Assembly: GCA_901420285.1 (NCBI GenBank) | Contig: CABDVE010000001.1 | Location: 124,001 to 188,000 of the forward strand | From: Stutzerimonas stutzeri | GTDB lineage: Bacteria > Pseudomonadota > Gammaproteobacteria > Enterobacterales > Pasteurellaceae | DNA length: 64,000 bases | Direction of reading: 5' to 3' | Shown here: in pieces, positions 53,194-63,845 of the stretch | Position numbering within the stretch: position 1 is the stretch's first letter | Layout: each line of letters starts with the position of its first letter | Made by a program: the position numbers and the translations under genes | The notes under the pieces: model-generated | Told to the model about the DNA's origin: nothing | Seen by the model: the letters and a program-made list of their open reading frames with translations, nothing else | The model's database searches: none

Positions 53194-54045
53194 TTAAGCA
53201 TTACCGCCGGTAATTTTAGCCACTTCAGCGGCAAAATCCTCTTCCACTTTTTCAATACCTTCACCCACTTCTAAACGAATGAAGTTAGACACAGAAGTGT
53301 TTACAGATTTTAAGAAATCACCTACAGAAACAGACGGATCCATCACGAATGCTTGACCGGTTAAAGACACTTCACCAGTGAATTTCTTCATACGGCCTTC
53401 AACCATTTTCTCTGCGATTTCTTTCGGTTTACCGGAATTAATCGCGATGTCGATTTGGATTTGACGCTCATGTTCTACCACTTCGGCGGAAACGTCTTCC
53501 GGGTTAACGAATTCAGGTTTAGACGCAGCAACGTGCATTGCTACTTTTTTGAGTTCTTCCGCAGAGCCTTCGCCCGCCACTAACACACCAATTTTCGCGC
53601 CGTGTAAGTATTGTGCGATGACTTTACCATCTAAATAAGCGACACGACGAATAGTCATGTTTTCGCCGATTTTCGCTACTAACGCCGCACGTTTTTCTTC
53701 AAAATGCGCCTGTAATTGTTCAATTGTCGTGCCTTTGTGCGCGGCGGCATAATCCGCTACTTCGTTTGCCAAGCCTAAGAAACCGGCATCTTTCGCAACG
53801 AAGTCGGTTTCGCAGTTCATTTCGACCAATACACCGAAGCCATTTTCAATACGTGCAAGAATTACACCTTCTGCGGCTACGCGACCAGCTTTTTTCGCCG
53901 CTTTCGCTTGACCGGATTTACGCATGTTGTCGATGGCCAGTTCAATGTCACCGTTCGCTTCAACTAACGCTTTTTTACATTCCATCATGCCTGCGCCGGT
54001 ACGTTCGCGCAGTTCTTTTACTAATGCTGCTGTAATTTCAGCCAT
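53194..54045 (-). CDS. tsf: Elongation factor Ts
   Basis: GDP/GTP exchange factor of EF-Tu. 283 aa. [20 protein letters not shown] (signature with TGAGMM and CKKAL) at the N terminus, [12 protein letters not shown] near residue 77, and C-terminal coiled-coil dimer region. Follows rpsB with a palindromic hairpin in the gap. Confidence 0.99.
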   Translation of the reverse strand: MAEITAALVKELRERTGAGMMECKKALVEANGDIELAIDNMRKSGQAKAAKKAGRVAAEGVILARIENGFGVLVEMNCETDFVAKDAGFLGLANEVADYAAAHKGTTIEQLQAHFEEKRAALVAKIGENMTIRRVAYLDGKVIAQYLHGAKIGVLVAGEGSAEELKKVAMHVAASKPEFVNPEDVSAEVVEHERQIQIDIAINSGKPKEIAEKMVEGRMKKFTGEVSLTGQAFVMDPSVSVGDFLKSVNTSVSNFIRLEVGEGIEKVEEDFAAEVAKITGGNA

Positions 54046-54100
54046 TTTTCCAATCCTCTGTCTTAAAGTACGGTGCTTTAAACGTACTTTGGGTAAAAAT

Positions 54101-54125
54101 ACAGGGGCTAAATTTTAGCCCCTGT
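54101..54125 (-). terminator. Hairpin (attenuator) in the rpsB-tsf gap
   Basis: ACAGGGGCTAAA (54101-54112) and TTTAGCCCCTGT (54114-54125) form a near-perfect palindrome; the plus-strand AAAAA to its left gives a minus-strand U-tract. Probably partial termination, lowering tsf relative to rpsB. Confidence 0.75.
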
Positions 54126-54178
54126 GCCAATTAATCGTTTTGATTAATAAGGGCTGAGCCTTATTTCGATAACCCGAA

Positions 54179-54916
54179 TTATTGTTCCGTTGCTTCCACT
54201 TCTACAACTAATTCTTCCGCAATCGCTTCAACATTGTTACCGCGACCTTCTTTCACCGCCGCTGCTGCAGCCGTTAAATAAAGTTGGATTGCGCGAGTTG
54301 CGTCATCATTGCCCGGGATAACATAATCCACACCGGCCGGTGTAGAGTTGGTATCCACGATAGCGAATACAGGAATGCCAAGGTTGTTCGCTTCTTTCAC
54401 CGCGATATGTTCGTGATCCGCACCGATGACAAATAACGCATCCGGTAAACCGCCCATATTTTTGATACCGCCGAGGCTTAATTCAAGTTTTTCCATCTCA
54501 CGGCTACGCATTAACGCTTCTTTTTTGGTTAATTTGTCGAAAGTGCCGTCTTGAGATTGGGTTTCCAAATCTTTTAAACGTTTAATTGATTGACGAACTG
54601 TTTTCCAGTTAGTCAACATACCGCCTAACCAACGGTGATTTACATAATATTGTTGACAGTCTAATGCCGCGGCTTCTACCGCTTCTTGAGCTGCGCGTTT
54701 CGTACCGACGAATAAAACTTTACCGTTGTTGCTCGCGATGCGGGTTAATTCGGCAAGCGCGTCGTTGAATAAAGGTAAGGTTTTTTCAAGATTGATGATG
54801 TGAACACCATTACGTGCACCAAAAATGAAAGGTTTCATTTGTGGGTTCCAGTAACGAGTTTGGTGTCCGAAGTGTACGCCCGCGTTGATCATGTCGCGCA
54901 TTGAAACTTGTGCCAT
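54179..54916 (-). CDS. rpsB: 30S ribosomal protein S2
   Basis: 245 aa. Family hallmarks [20 protein letters not shown] at the N terminus and [20 protein letters not shown] near residue 160. First gene of rpsB-tsf. The 5' leader at 54947-55000 carries the conserved structure used for S2 autoregulation in gammaproteobacteria. Confidence 0.99.
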   Translation of the reverse strand: MAQVSMRDMINAGVHFGHQTRYWNPQMKPFIFGARNGVHIINLEKTLPLFNDALAELTRIASNNGKVLFVGTKRAAQEAVEAAALDCQQYYVNHRWLGGMLTNWKTVRQSIKRLKDLETQSQDGTFDKLTKKEALMRSREMEKLELSLGGIKNMGGLPDALFVIGADHEHIAVKEANNLGIPVFAIVDTNSTPAGVDYVIPGNDDATRAIQLYLTAAAAAVKEGRGNNVEAIAEELVVEVEATEQ

Positions 54917-54946
54917 AATATTTTCCTTTTATTGGGGTTGAGCCTC

Positions 54947-55000
54947 CACATATCAGCTCATCGACCGTTTGGCACCCCGATGAAGCCTTGGTGATATGTG
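54947..55000 (-). promoter_or_regulatory. rpsB mRNA leader (S2 autoregulatory element)
   Basis: On the minus strand, CACATATCA (plus 54992-55000) pairs with TGATATGTG (plus 54947-54955), with an inner TCATCG/CGATGA stem and a GGGGTGCC apical segment. This matches the known S2 leader in position, 31-84 bp before the rpsB start, and in fold. Confidence 0.72.
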
Positions 55001-55089
55001 TGTGTTGTAAATAAAAACGCTGTTTTTTTTAACGGCAAAAACAGCGGTGCGTTTTATATCACAAAGAGAGGGCGAAAACCAGTTTATTT

Positions 55090-55857
55090 TTACGCCGAAA
55101 CGATTTTCTTTGCACGAACGAAAAGCAACACCGGGCGATGCTGCAAATCTTTAAATTCATCGCGCCACTCCGGTTGATCGGCAAGCATCGGTTCTGCCAT
55201 TCGCTCGATTTGAAACCCCGCCTCAATTAAATCGTTAACAATTGTCGCGACGGTGCGATGGTAAGTTTTAAACGGCTGCTTGAACCAATTTCGGTCGCGC
55301 TCGCCTTCCTCGCGATAATGATTCAAACGATACGCAACCTGTTGTTTATTATTATCTTTTTCCCAGCGTTCACCTTCTTTGTGGCAAGTGGTTATTGGGT
55401 GTTCCTGAGAAAACAGCAACGTGCCGCCGGGCGCTAATTTATCGGCAATTGAAGCCAACAGCGCAGGAAAATCTTGTACATAATGAAAAGCGAAAGAACT
55501 GGTAATCACGTCGAAACCGTCTTCCGGCAAGTCGACTAAATTTTCCATCGGCAAGTGATACAAAGAACAGACTGTCGTATCAGCACCGCATTGGAGCAAG
55601 TCGTGGCGGGCTTGCTCTAACATATTGACGGATAAATCCACCCCTGTCACCACCGCCGCGCCTTGTTGCAAATAAAGCCGTAAATGCTCGCCGCAGCCGC
55701 AACCAAGATCGAGCAATTTTTTGCCGTGTAAATCCGGCAATAACGCAAGCATCGTCGGTTTTTCCACAATTTCGTTTAAGCTTATCGGATTGGCACGAAG
55801 CTTTCGATAAAGCGCGAAAAAATGTTCGTGGTCGTATATGCTGGTTTTCTGATTCAT
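55090..55857 (-). CDS. Class I SAM-dependent methyltransferase
   Basis: 255 aa from MNQKTSIYDHEHFFALYRKL; GGGAG lies just before this ATG, while an extension of 14 codons runs through a repeat copy. SAM motif I KLLDLGCGCGEHLRLY near residue 47, motif II GVDLSVNMLEQA, and ITSSFAFHYVQDF. Methyltransf_11 type; substrate unknown. The 12-mer repeat at 55582-55593 lies in frame and encodes QCGA in LLQCGADTTVCS. Confidence 0.85.
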   Translation of the reverse strand: MNQKTSIYDHEHFFALYRKLRANPISLNEIVEKPTMLALLPDLHGKKLLDLGCGCGEHLRLYLQQGAAVVTGVDLSVNMLEQARHDLLQCGADTTVCSLYHLPMENLVDLPEDGFDVITSSFAFHYVQDFPALLASIADKLAPGGTLLFSQEHPITTCHKEGERWEKDNNKQQVAYRLNHYREEGERDRNWFKQPFKTYHRTVATIVNDLIEAGFQIERMAEPMLADQPEWRDEFKDLQHRPVLLFVRAKKIVSA

Positions 55858-55870
55858 GAACTCCCTCAAC

Positions 55871-55882
55871 AGCACCGCATTG
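55871..55882 (-). repeat. 12-mer repeat copy upstream of the methyltransferase
   Basis: AGCACCGCATTG 14 bp before the methyltransferase start, upstream of its RBS. The 343-bp gap to tyrP otherwise holds GATGCGGTGCCC (56049-56060) and the tyrP regulatory region. Confidence 0.85.
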
Positions 55883-56135
55883 AACAAAGAAAGGGTCATC
55901 TCTTTACCTTCCGCAAGATGCGCTAAAAAGCGATGCGACGATTAATTATTTGAAACGATTTGGAGAAGAACCACATCGACACACTGCGTTGTCGTTCGGT
56001 GCAATGATAGAACATTTATGCTCGGCATACTGTAAATAAAAGTATCCGATGCGGTGCCCGCGAGCGGGTTCAGAGGCAACGCTTGAGCAAAAATGGATGA
56101 GTTAACTCCAAGATAAAATAAAGCGGTGAACCGCC

Positions 56136-56162
56136 TTTACAGGCTGTAAATTCTAAAATACA
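56136..56162 (+). promoter_or_regulatory. Possible TyrR-type site upstream of tyrP
   Basis: TTTACAGGCTGTAAA (56136-56150) is a palindrome, and TGTAAA-N6-AATACA (56145-56162) resembles the TyrR box TGTAAAN6TTTACA with one degenerate half. About 40-65 bp before the tyrP start. Confidence 0.4.
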
Positions 56163-56200
56163 ATCCTAGTAAATTTTTAATTACAAAAAAAGGATGAAAA

Positions 56201-57415
56201 ATGAACAAAACCGTAGGCAGTACATTACTCGTCGCCGGTACCATGATCGGCGCAGGCATGCTCGCCATGCCGCTCACTTCGGCCGGTATCGGTTTCGGCT
56301 TTACCATCGTTTTATTGCTATCACTGTGGGCATTGCTTACTTTCAGCGCCTTATTATTCGTTGAACTGTATCAAACCGCCGAAAGCGACGCGGGCATTGG
56401 CACGCTTGCCGAACAGTATTTCGGCAAAGCAGGACGCATTGTTTCCACCTTGGTTTTAATCGTTTTTTTATATGCGTTAATCGCCGCTTACGTCAGTGGT
56501 GGCGGTTCACTGCTGATGGATTTATTACCCGCCGCAGGCGATACAGGCGGCTCCAATAAGCTCGCCGTGTTACTCTTTACCGTGATTTTCGGCACATTTA
56601 TTGTAATCGGCACCCATTCGGTGGACAAAATCAATCGTGTCTTATTTTTCGTGATGATCGCCGCGTTTGTGCTAGTGTTGAGCTTAATGTTACCGAAAAT
56701 CCAATTCGACAACTTAATGGCAATGCCGATCGACAATGCTTTAATGATTTCCGCCAGCCCGGTGTTTTTCACCGCATTCGGTTTTCACGGTTCCATTCCG
56801 AGTTTAAATAAATATTTGGGGGGGAACGTAAACGCGTTGCGCCGGTCGATTTTGGTCGGTTCGGGAATTACACTCGGCGCCTATATTTTATGGCAACTTT
56901 CCACCCACGGCTTACTCACGCAAAACGACTTCTTACAAATTTTGCAAGAAGACGCTACCTTAAACGGCTTAGTGAAAGCGACGCTTGCGATAACCGGCAG
57001 CAGCATCATTGCCGGCGCAGTAAAATTATTCTCAACCTTGGCCTTGGTAACATCATTTCTAGGCGTGGGGTTAGGTTTACTGGAATGTATCGAAGACTTG
57101 CTAAAACGTTCCTTTAACCGCTCCGCCGGCCGCATCACGCTCGGTTTATTAACCTTTATTCCGCCATTGATTTTCGCCTTGTTCTACCCGGAAGGTTTTA
57201 TCTTGGCGCTTGGCTACGCCGGCCAAATGTTCGCCTTCTACGCAGTGGTATTGCCGGTCAGCTTAGTATGGAAAGCGCGCCGTCTCCATCCGCATCTGCC
57301 GTACCGCGTCCGAGGCGGCAATCTGGCCTTGTTCGTGGTGTTAGCGCTCGGCGTGGCGATTACCGCCATTCCATTTGCCATCCGCGCCGGATATTTGCCT
57401 TTCGTGGTCGGTTGA
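56201..57415 (+). CDS. tyrP: Tyrosine-specific transport protein (HAAAP family)
   Basis: 404 aa, eleven predicted membrane segments. N-terminal GSTLLVAGTMIGAGMLAMPL is the HAAAP signature; FFTAFGFHGSIPSLNKYLGG near residue 188 and FLGVGLGLLECIEDL near residue 285 follow. Closest by eye to TyrP; Mtr is the alternative. H+-coupled aromatic amino acid uptake. AAAAGGA precedes the ATG. Confidence 0.88.
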   Translation: MNKTVGSTLLVAGTMIGAGMLAMPLTSAGIGFGFTIVLLLSLWALLTFSALLFVELYQTAESDAGIGTLAEQYFGKAGRIVSTLVLIVFLYALIAAYVSGGGSLLMDLLPAAGDTGGSNKLAVLLFTVIFGTFIVIGTHSVDKINRVLFFVMIAAFVLVLSLMLPKIQFDNLMAMPIDNALMISASPVFFTAFGFHGSIPSLNKYLGGNVNALRRSILVGSGITLGAYILWQLSTHGLLTQNDFLQILQEDATLNGLVKATLAITGSSIIAGAVKLFSTLALVTSFLGVGLGLLECIEDLLKRSFNRSAGRITLGLLTFIPPLIFALFYPEGFILALGYAGQMFAFYAVVLPVSLVWKARRLHPHLPYRVRGGNLALFVVLALGVAITAIPFAIRAGYLPFVVG

Positions 57416-57420
57416 TCGAC

Positions 57421-57464
57421 AAAATAGCACCGCATTGAAATCCCTTCCAATGCGGTGCTATTTT
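57421..57464. repeat. Inverted pair of the 12-mer repeat after tyrP
   Basis: 17-bp perfect arms AAAATAGCACCGCATTG (57421-57437) and its complement (57448-57464), 10-base loop, ending in TTTT. Six bases past tyrP; shared with convergent rdgC. Confidence 0.92.
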
Positions 57465-57497
57465 CAACGAAGAACGGCCGTTAAGTCGAAATTGCGC

Positions 57498-58406
57498 TTA
57501 TAACCTTACCTTTTCCCCACCGAACGCTTCCAGCAAGTTTTCGGTTAATTTCGCCAGAATTCCTGTCATTAACACAAAATCCGCATCAAAACGTTTGGCA
57601 AAATCTTCTTTCGAAATATCTTCATTTTTCTCCCGCACGCTATCGGCAAATTTAAGGCGTTTTAGGCTACCATCTTCGTTAAACACGAAAGTTAAAGTAT
57701 CTTCCCATTCCAACGCCAATTTGCTCACGACTTTTTTGCCCTCTTGCAACAAGGCGAGAATGTCTTCATTTTCCAACGGTTGTTTTTTGCAACGAATCAC
57801 GCTGTCTTCTTGGCTGCCGCGCAGTTCGGCTTCTTCTAATGCAATCAACCAATGAGGCAAATTATCTTGCGTAATCCAATCGGTTAAAATCGTGCTTGGT
57901 TCGTTGGCAAAGGCAAGCGGCACCACCGGCAACGAACCGAGGGATTTGCGTAATAACGCCAACACGTCTTCCGCCCGTTTGGCAGAAGCCGCATCCAGAT
58001 GCAGCAAACCGCTTTCCGTATCGATCCACAATGCCGTGTATTGATTTTTGCTGAAAGCACGCGGCAATAAATTCATCACCACGTCGTCCTTTAAAGTTTG
58101 CTTTTCATTTTTTTTCAGCTTGCGATTTTCTTTTTCTTCAAGGCTTTCAATGCGGTGCGCTAACTCACGTTTAACAACATTTGCCGGCAACATTTTTTCT
58201 TCCTTTTGCGCCACCAACAAAATCTGTTTACCGACAGAAAAATACAGTAAATCCGAACCACGCAACGGCGCAGACCAGCCGAATTTACTTTGCTCTTGCA
58301 CGTCACAAGGATAGAATCGACATGTTTCCAACTGCGTTTGTAACTGCGTGAGATCCCATTCCAACGACTTGGTAAGACGATAACTCATCAAATTTTTGAA
58401 CCACAT
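57498..58406 (-). CDS. rdgC: Recombination-associated protein RdgC
   Basis: Ring-shaped double-strand DNA-binding dimer that restrains RecA loading. 302 aa. N-terminal MWFKNLMSYRLTKSLEWD, GWSAPLRGSDLLYF near residue 45, NLLPRAFSKNQYTALWID near residue 112, and EDISKEDFAKRFDADF near the C terminus. A near copy of the repeat (CAATGCGGTGCG, 58147-58158) lies inside, encoding AHRIE. Confidence 0.95.
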   Translation of the reverse strand: MWFKNLMSYRLTKSLEWDLTQLQTQLETCRFYPCDVQEQSKFGWSAPLRGSDLLYFSVGKQILLVAQKEEKMLPANVVKRELAHRIESLEEKENRKLKKNEKQTLKDDVVMNLLPRAFSKNQYTALWIDTESGLLHLDAASAKRAEDVLALLRKSLGSLPVVPLAFANEPSTILTDWITQDNLPHWLIALEEAELRGSQEDSVIRCKKQPLENEDILALLQEGKKVVSKLALEWEDTLTFVFNEDGSLKRLKFADSVREKNEDISKEDFAKRFDADFVLMTGILAKLTENLLEAFGGEKVRL

Positions 58407-58473
58407 CGTAAACTTCCTTCATAATAGGGTAAAATACGCGCCATTGTAGCCCATAAACTGATAGGAAAAAACG

Positions 58474-59289
58474 ATGCAACACAAATTAATCGCCTTTATC
58501 GGCGGCGGCAATATGGCGCAAGCAATCGTACTTGGTTTGTTAAAGCAAGGCTATCCGGCTGAGCAGATTATTGTGAATGACCCAAACGAAACAAAACGCG
58601 CGTTTTTTGCCGAACTCGGCGTGCAAACGGCACAAGATAACGCGGTTAGCGCAAAGCGTGCCAATGCGGTGCTGTTGGCGGTGAAACCGCAAATGATGGC
58701 TGAAGTGTGCCGCTGCCTAGCGGGGGTTGATTTTAGCGATAAATTGTTGATTTCCATTGCCGCAGGCATTTCCACCGCGCGCTTGCAAGCGTTGATTCCG
58801 AGCGCCAAATCCGTAGTGCGCGTGATGCCAAATACGCCGGCACTCATAAGCGAAGGCATGGCAGGCTTGTTTGCGGCTAAAAATACCGCGCAAGCCGATT
58901 GCATTTTCGTACAAGAATTGTTGAATACGGTGGGCAAAACCCTTTGGCTGCAAGATGAAGCGCAAATGCACGCAGTCACCGCAGCATCCGGCAGCAGTCC
59001 GGCGTATTTTTTCCAAATGTTGGAAGCGATGCAACAAGCGCTGGTCGAGATGAATTTAGATGCCGACAGCGCCTGCACCTTGGTGCGACAAGCCATATTC
59101 GGTGCGGCCAAAATGGCGATCGATAATCCGCAACTCGACTTTTCCACACTACGCCAAAACGTCACGTCCAAAGGCGGCACGACGGAAGCGGCATTAGCCG
59201 TATTCAACGCGCAACATTTTAATCAAATCGTCGCACAAGCCATGCAAGCCTGCGCCGCGCGTTCGCAAGAAATGGAAAAATTATTCTGA
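58474..59289 (+). CDS. proC: Pyrroline-5-carboxylate reductase
   Basis: Last step of proline synthesis. 271 aa. Rossmann [14 protein letters not shown] at the N terminus, LLAVKPQMM near residue 66, and [18 protein letters not shown] with [12 protein letters not shown] near the C terminus. The 12-mer repeat (58662-58673) encodes NAVL directly before LAVKPQ; the equivalent position is VILAVKP in most homologues, so it fits a natural hydrophobic strand. One-base overlap with the MFS gene. Confidence 0.97.
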   Translation: MQHKLIAFIGGGNMAQAIVLGLLKQGYPAEQIIVNDPNETKRAFFAELGVQTAQDNAVSAKRANAVLLAVKPQMMAEVCRCLAGVDFSDKLLISIAAGISTARLQALIPSAKSVVRVMPNTPALISEGMAGLFAAKNTAQADCIFVQELLNTVGKTLWLQDEAQMHAVTAASGSSPAYFFQMLEAMQQALVEMNLDADSACTLVRQAIFGAAKMAIDNPQLDFSTLRQNVTSKGGTTEAALAVFNAQHFNQIVAQAMQACAARSQEMEKLF

Positions 59290-60452
59290 TGCAAATTCGT
59301 CCCTTTTATTGGCTCGCCTTGAGTTTCTTAGGTTATTACTGTGCCTACGGCGTGTTTTTGCCCTTCTTTCCTGCATGGTTAAAATCGCAAAACTATGGCG
59401 AAGAAATGATCGGGCTGGTCATCGGCAGCGCCTATGTTTTCCGTTTTGTCGGCGGCTTACTATTTTCTTCGTTAATCCAAAAAGCCGCACACATGATCGT
59501 CTCGCTACGCCTGCTCGCTCTTGCCAGCCTCTTGACGGCAGCGGCGTTCAGTTTGCTCGCTCATCATTTCTGGCTATTATTTTGCGTTGTCGGTTTATTT
59601 GCTGCAGTAAACGCGGCCGGAATGCCTATCGGCGATTCCCTTGCCGCCACTTGGCAACGCCAAATCGGGCTGGATTACGGCAAAGTGCGATTAATCGGTT
59701 CTTTGGCGTTTATTTTGGGCGTCGTGGCGTTCGGCGGAATAATCGACAGCCTCGGTGCGGAAAATATCGTATGGATTTTAACCGCTCTTTTGCTGTTCTA
59801 TACTTTGATTCAATTATTAAAACCTGCTGTTGCGCCGCAAGACGAAACCTCGGAACAAGGCGAAAACCGTCGAATCGGCTTTTTAGCGCTGCTAAAAAAT
59901 CCGACGACTTTACGCGTAATGCTAGCCGTTGGCATGATTCAAGGTTCACACGCTGCCTATTATGTATATGGCACGATTTATTGGACCGATATTGGCCTTT
60001 CCGTCGCACAAACCGGCTTGCTTTGGGGCATTGGGGTCGGCGCGGAAATTCTGTTATTTTTCTTTTCACGCCGTTTATTTCAAAACGTATCGGTCAGTAA
60101 ATTGTTTTATTTCTCCGCCGCAGCCTGTGTCGTTCGTTGGGCGGCATTTGATTATGTTCGGGATTTCACTTTAATTCTATTATTGCAACTAATGCACAGC
60201 CTTACTTACGCCCTGTGTCATTACGCTGTTGTGCGCTACATCACCACGCGACCGCAAAGTCACATCGCCAAATTACAAGGCTTATATAACGGCTTGTCAA
60301 ACGGCCTTCTTATCGCGCTTTTCAGTGCGATTGCCAGCATAATTTACCCTGCATCGCCGACTATCACTTTTCTATTTATGAGCGCGATTGCCGCAGTCTC
60401 TTTCTTGCTAATTCCACGCAAGTTGGAGGCTTTCTTAATAAAACAATCTTAA
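59289..60452 (+). CDS. MFS transporter, HcaT/PPP family
   Basis: 387 aa, twelve membrane segments. Begins [20 protein letters not shown], continuing [12 protein letters not shown], typical of the 3-phenylpropionate permease family; [10 protein letters not shown]-type loop ([15 protein letters not shown]) and [15 protein letters not shown] fit. Substrate unknown: no catabolic genes nearby. ATG overlaps the proC TGA. Confidence 0.85.
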   Translation: MQIRPFYWLALSFLGYYCAYGVFLPFFPAWLKSQNYGEEMIGLVIGSAYVFRFVGGLLFSSLIQKAAHMIVSLRLLALASLLTAAAFSLLAHHFWLLFCVVGLFAAVNAAGMPIGDSLAATWQRQIGLDYGKVRLIGSLAFILGVVAFGGIIDSLGAENIVWILTALLLFYTLIQLLKPAVAPQDETSEQGENRRIGFLALLKNPTTLRVMLAVGMIQGSHAAYYVYGTIYWTDIGLSVAQTGLLWGIGVGAEILLFFFSRRLFQNVSVSKLFYFSAAACVVRWAAFDYVRDFTLILLLQLMHSLTYALCHYAVVRYITTRPQSHIAKLQGLYNGLSNGLLIALFSAIASIIYPASPTITFLFMSAIAAVSFLLIPRKLEAFLIKQS

Positions 60453-60453
60453 A

Positions 60454-60505
60454 AGCACCGCATTGAAATCTTGCGGCGACGGACTTCCGAACGGGCACCG
60501 CATTG
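60454..60505 (-). repeat. Two direct 12-mer repeat copies between transporters
   Basis: AGCACCGCATTG at 60454-60465 and the near copy GGCACCGCATTG at 60494-60505, both followed by AAATC, 40 bp apart. The spacing recalls the 41-bp array unit. Confidence 0.85.
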
Positions 60506-60561
60506 AAATCATCTTTCTCGTCCTCGTAAACGAACGTGAAGATAACTGTAAGAGATAAATT

Positions 60562-61428
60562 ATGATTTACCAAATTATCGCTTTGCTCATTTGGAGCAGC
60601 TCATTAATCGTCGGCAAGATGACATATTCCATGATGGATCCCGTGCTGGTGGTGCAGTCGCGCCTAATTATCGCAGCGATTTTTGTGCTGCCGCTATTTC
60701 TGCGACACTGGAAAAAAATTGATAAATCGATGCGCAAACAACTTCGGTGGCTGGCATTTTTCAATTACACCGCCGTTTTTTTGCTGCAATTTATTGGCTT
60801 GAAATACACTTCCGCCGCCAGTGCGGTTACGATGATCGGTTTGGAACCGTTGCTGGTGGTTTTCATCGGGCATTTCTTTTTTAAAGACCGCGCTCGCGGG
60901 TTCCATTGGCTGTTCGGCGCGATGGCCTTTTTAGGCGTAGCGATAATGATTAACGGCGGGCAACATCATGACGGTATCAATGACATTAGTCTGTTCGGCT
61001 GTTTACTGGTATTGGTCGCCGGCATTATTTTCGCTGGCGTATTGCGCTGGACTCAAAACGTCGTGGCGCGCGTATCCAATCAAGCCTACACTTCAGCCAC
61101 CATCGTACTAGGCTGTCTAATCACCCTGCCGTTCACTTTGCTTTTAACCGAAAGTTGGCGAATTGAATGGGACTTTTACGGCGTCATCGGTTTATTTTAT
61201 CTCGCCATCGGTTGCAGCTGGCTGGCATTTTGGCTCTGGAATAAAGGTTTAAACAGCGTAGATGCGAATCTTTCCGGCATTTTGGTGGCATTGGAACCAC
61301 TGTTTGGAATTTTATTTGCGGTGGCCTTGCTCGGCGAAAGTCTTTCGACGCTATCCACCCTCGGCATCGCCCTTATTATGCTCGCCACCATTGGCTCGGC
61401 GTTACTGCCAAAATTGTTGAAAAAATAG
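60562..61428 (+). CDS. EamA/DMT-family transporter
   Basis: 288 aa, ten membrane segments in two EamA halves. Starts MIYQIIALLIWSSSLIVGKM; FIGLKYTSAASAVTMIGLEP near residue 77 and its second-half counterpart AFWLWNKGLNSVDANLSGIL near residue 222, then VALEPLFGILFAVALLGE, mark the internal repeat. An exporter of small metabolites; substrate unknown. AGAGA upstream. Confidence 0.87.
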   Translation: MIYQIIALLIWSSSLIVGKMTYSMMDPVLVVQSRLIIAAIFVLPLFLRHWKKIDKSMRKQLRWLAFFNYTAVFLLQFIGLKYTSAASAVTMIGLEPLLVVFIGHFFFKDRARGFHWLFGAMAFLGVAIMINGGQHHDGINDISLFGCLLVLVAGIIFAGVLRWTQNVVARVSNQAYTSATIVLGCLITLPFTLLLTESWRIEWDFYGVIGLFYLAIGCSWLAFWLWNKGLNSVDANLSGILVALEPLFGILFAVALLGESLSTLSTLGIALIMLATIGSALLPKLLKK

Positions 61429-61449
61429 GTTTTATGAAAGGAGAAAAAT

Positions 61450-62337
61450 ATGGCTTGGATTCAAATTCGCTTAAACAGCACGAATGAAAAAGCAGAAAAA
61501 ATAAGTGATTTTTTAGAAGAAATCGGTGCCGTTTCCGTCACGTTTATGGACAGTCGAGATACGCCGATTTTCGAACCGCTGCCGGGCGAAACCCGCCTGT
61601 GGGGCAATACCGACGTCATCGCGCTTTTTGATGCGGAAACCGATATGGCGGAAATCGTCGGCTTATTAAAACAGGCGGGCCATTTAGAGGATGGCGCGGC
61701 ATATAAAATCGAGCAAATCGAAGACAAAGATTGGGCGCGTGAGTGGATGGATAACTTCCATCCTATGCAGTTCGGTAAACGTTTATGGATCTGTCCGAGC
61801 TGGCGTGAAGTTCCCGAGCCAAATGCGGTGAATGTGATGCTCGATCCCGGCTTGGCCTTCGGTACCGGCACACACCCGACCACCGCACTTTGCTTAGAAT
61901 GGTTAGATGGTTTGGATTTACAGGACAAAACGGTGATCGACTTCGGCTGCGGTTCCGGTATTTTGGCCATCGCTGCGCTGAAACTCGGCGCCAAAAGCGC
62001 AATTGGTATTGATATTGATCCGCAAGCGATTCTTGCCAGTCGTAACAATGCGCAACAAAACGGTGTTGCGGATCGCTTGCAACTTTTTTTATCCGACGAA
62101 AAACCGGCGAATCTTAAAGCGGACGTTGTAGTCGCCAATATTTTAGCCGGCCCATTAAAAGAACTTTATCCGCTGATTAGCTGCTTGGTGAAAGAAAACG
62201 GCGATTTGGGCTTGTCCGGTATTTTAGAAACGCAAGCCCGCTCCGTCTGCGATGCTTACGCCCAAACCTTTGATTTGGAAGAGGTTGCGGTACGTGAGGA
62301 ATGGTGCCGAATTACGGGCAAGTTAAAATCGCTTTAA
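61450..62337 (+). CDS. prmA: Ribosomal protein L11 methyltransferase
   Basis: Trimethylates L11. 295 aa. N-terminal substrate domain [20 protein letters not shown]; linker [20 protein letters not shown] near residue 135; SAM motif [20 protein letters not shown] near residue 160 and [12 protein letters not shown] near residue 226. GAAAGGAGAA upstream. Precedes dusB-fis, a common gammaproteobacterial arrangement. Confidence 0.97.
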   Translation: MAWIQIRLNSTNEKAEKISDFLEEIGAVSVTFMDSRDTPIFEPLPGETRLWGNTDVIALFDAETDMAEIVGLLKQAGHLEDGAAYKIEQIEDKDWAREWMDNFHPMQFGKRLWICPSWREVPEPNAVNVMLDPGLAFGTGTHPTTALCLEWLDGLDLQDKTVIDFGCGSGILAIAALKLGAKSAIGIDIDPQAILASRNNAQQNGVADRLQLFLSDEKPANLKADVVVANILAGPLKELYPLISCLVKENGDLGLSGILETQARSVCDAYAQTFDLEEVAVREEWCRITGKLKSL

Positions 62338-62484
62338 TTTTATTTTGTCAATTAAAAAAAGTGTATTTTTTGAACAAAATTCGCTTTGCAAAGCATATCA
62401 AAGTGCGTATGATAGCACGCCTTGTCGGTTGTCGCCCCGTTCGACAGCAATTGGATTTAGGCTTGCTCGAAGGTGAAAGGTAAA

Positions 62485-63465
62485 ATGCGCATCGGTCCTT
62501 ACCCATTAAAAAATCGTGTTTTACTGGCACCGATGGCGGGCATTACCGATAAACCTTTCCGCCGTCTTTGTGCCCATTACGGCGCGGGATTGACCTTCTC
62601 CGAAATGATGTCCGCCAATCCGCAACTTTGGCATACGGAAAAATCCAAATTGCGTTTGGCGCATAGCGATGAATTGGGCTTCAATGCGGTGCAGATCGCA
62701 GGTTCCGAGCCGTTGGAAATGGCGCGAGCTGCGGCGGCGAATGTGGAATGTGGTGCGCAAATCATCGACATCAATATGGGCTGTCCTGCCAAAAAGGTAA
62801 ATCGCAAACTTGCCGGGTCGGCATTGTTGCAGTTTCCCGAATTGGTGGAAAACATTCTGCGCGAAGTCGTCAAGGCGGTCGATGTGCCGGTAACCTTGAA
62901 AATTCGCACGGGCTGGAATAAATCTAATCGAAACTGCGTGCAAATCGGCAAAATTGCAGAACAATCCGGTATTCAGGCTTTAACCATTCACGGACGGACG
63001 CGAGAATGTCTTTTTGAAGGGGAAGCGGAATACGACAATATTCGCGCGGTCAAACAAGCCGTTTCGATCCCGGTGATTGCCAACGGCGATATTGATTGCG
63101 CGGCAAAAGCAAAACAGGTGCTTGATTACACCGGCGCCGATGCAATTATGATCGGACGTGCCGCGTTAGGCAATCCTTGGCTGTTTCAAGCAGTGGAAAG
63201 CTTAATTGAACGCGATACGATCATTCAAACACCAAGTTTAAGTGAAAAATGCGCTCAAATTTTGCGCCATATTCAAGAATTACACCAATTCTACGGCGCC
63301 TCAAAAGGCTACCGCATCGCCCGCAAACACATAGCTTGGTACTTACAGGAAATTCAACCTGGTTCCGTTTTTAGACAGACTTTTAACGCAATAAACGATC
63401 CGCAGGAACAACTTATTGTGTTGGAAGATTTTTTAAATTCAATTTTGGATAAAGCAAGATGTTAG
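62485..63465 (+). CDS. dusB: tRNA-dihydrouridine synthase B
   Basis: FMN enzyme reducing uridine 17 in tRNA. 326 aa from ATG 62485 (AAGG at -8); a GTG four codons earlier is less likely. [17 protein letters not shown] near residue 10, catalytic cysteine in [10 protein letters not shown] near residue 97, [13 protein letters not shown] and [23 protein letters not shown] (62692-62703) encodes NAVQ within FNAVQIAGS. Overlaps fis by 7 bp. Confidence 0.96.
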   Translation: MRIGPYPLKNRVLLAPMAGITDKPFRRLCAHYGAGLTFSEMMSANPQLWHTEKSKLRLAHSDELGFNAVQIAGSEPLEMARAAAANVECGAQIIDINMGCPAKKVNRKLAGSALLQFPELVENILREVVKAVDVPVTLKIRTGWNKSNRNCVQIGKIAEQSGIQALTIHGRTRECLFEGEAEYDNIRAVKQAVSIPVIANGDIDCAAKAKQVLDYTGADAIMIGRAALGNPWLFQAVESLIERDTIIQTPSLSEKCAQILRHIQELHQFYGASKGYRIARKHIAWYLQEIQPGSVFRQTFNAINDPQEQLIVLEDFLNSILDKARC

Positions 63466-63761
63466 AACAACAACGTAGTCCGTCTGAAGCATTAACCGTT
63501 TCAGTGTTAAACTCTCAATCACAAGTCACCAACAAACCGTTACGTGATTCCGTAAAACAAGCATTACGCAATTACTTATCTCAATTAGACGGGCAAGATG
63601 TGAATGATCTTTACGAATTAGTATTGGTAGAAGTCGAACATCCAATGTTAGATATGGTGATGCAATACACGCGCGGTAACCAAACCCGCGCAGCGAATAT
63701 GCTTGGCATTAACCGCGGCACCTTACGCAAAAAATTAAAAAAATATGGCATGGGCGGTTAA
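63459..63761 (+). CDS. fis: DNA-binding protein Fis
   Basis: Nucleoid protein and growth-phase regulator, homodimer. 100 aa. C-terminal helix-turn-helix [20 protein letters not shown] is essentially invariant; [20 protein letters not shown] precedes it. Cotranscribed with dusB, as in E. coli and H. influenzae. Confidence 0.99.
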   Translation: MLEQQRSPSEALTVSVLNSQSQVTNKPLRDSVKQALRNYLSQLDGQDVNDLYELVLVEVEHPMLDMVMQYTRGNQTRAANMLGINRGTLRKKLKKYGMGG

Positions 63762-63797
63762 TTACTCAACCTGTCGAAACATAGTTTGATATCAAAC

Positions 63798-63837
63798 AAC
63801 AGCACCGCATTGGGAGCAATTCCAATGCGGTGCTGTT
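63798..63837. repeat. Inverted pair of the 12-mer repeat after fis
   Basis: 16-bp perfect arms AACAGCACCGCATTGG (63798-63813) and its complement (63822-63837), 8-base loop, ending in TTTTA. 37 bp past fis and directly before the stop of the convergent gene. Confidence 0.92.
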
Positions 63838-63845
63838 TTAAGCAG

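Noticed and set aside
59309-60100. 263-codon plus-frame ORF inside the MFS transporter gene
   Set aside because: Out of frame with the clear 12-TM transporter, Arg/Cys-rich and without family resemblance.
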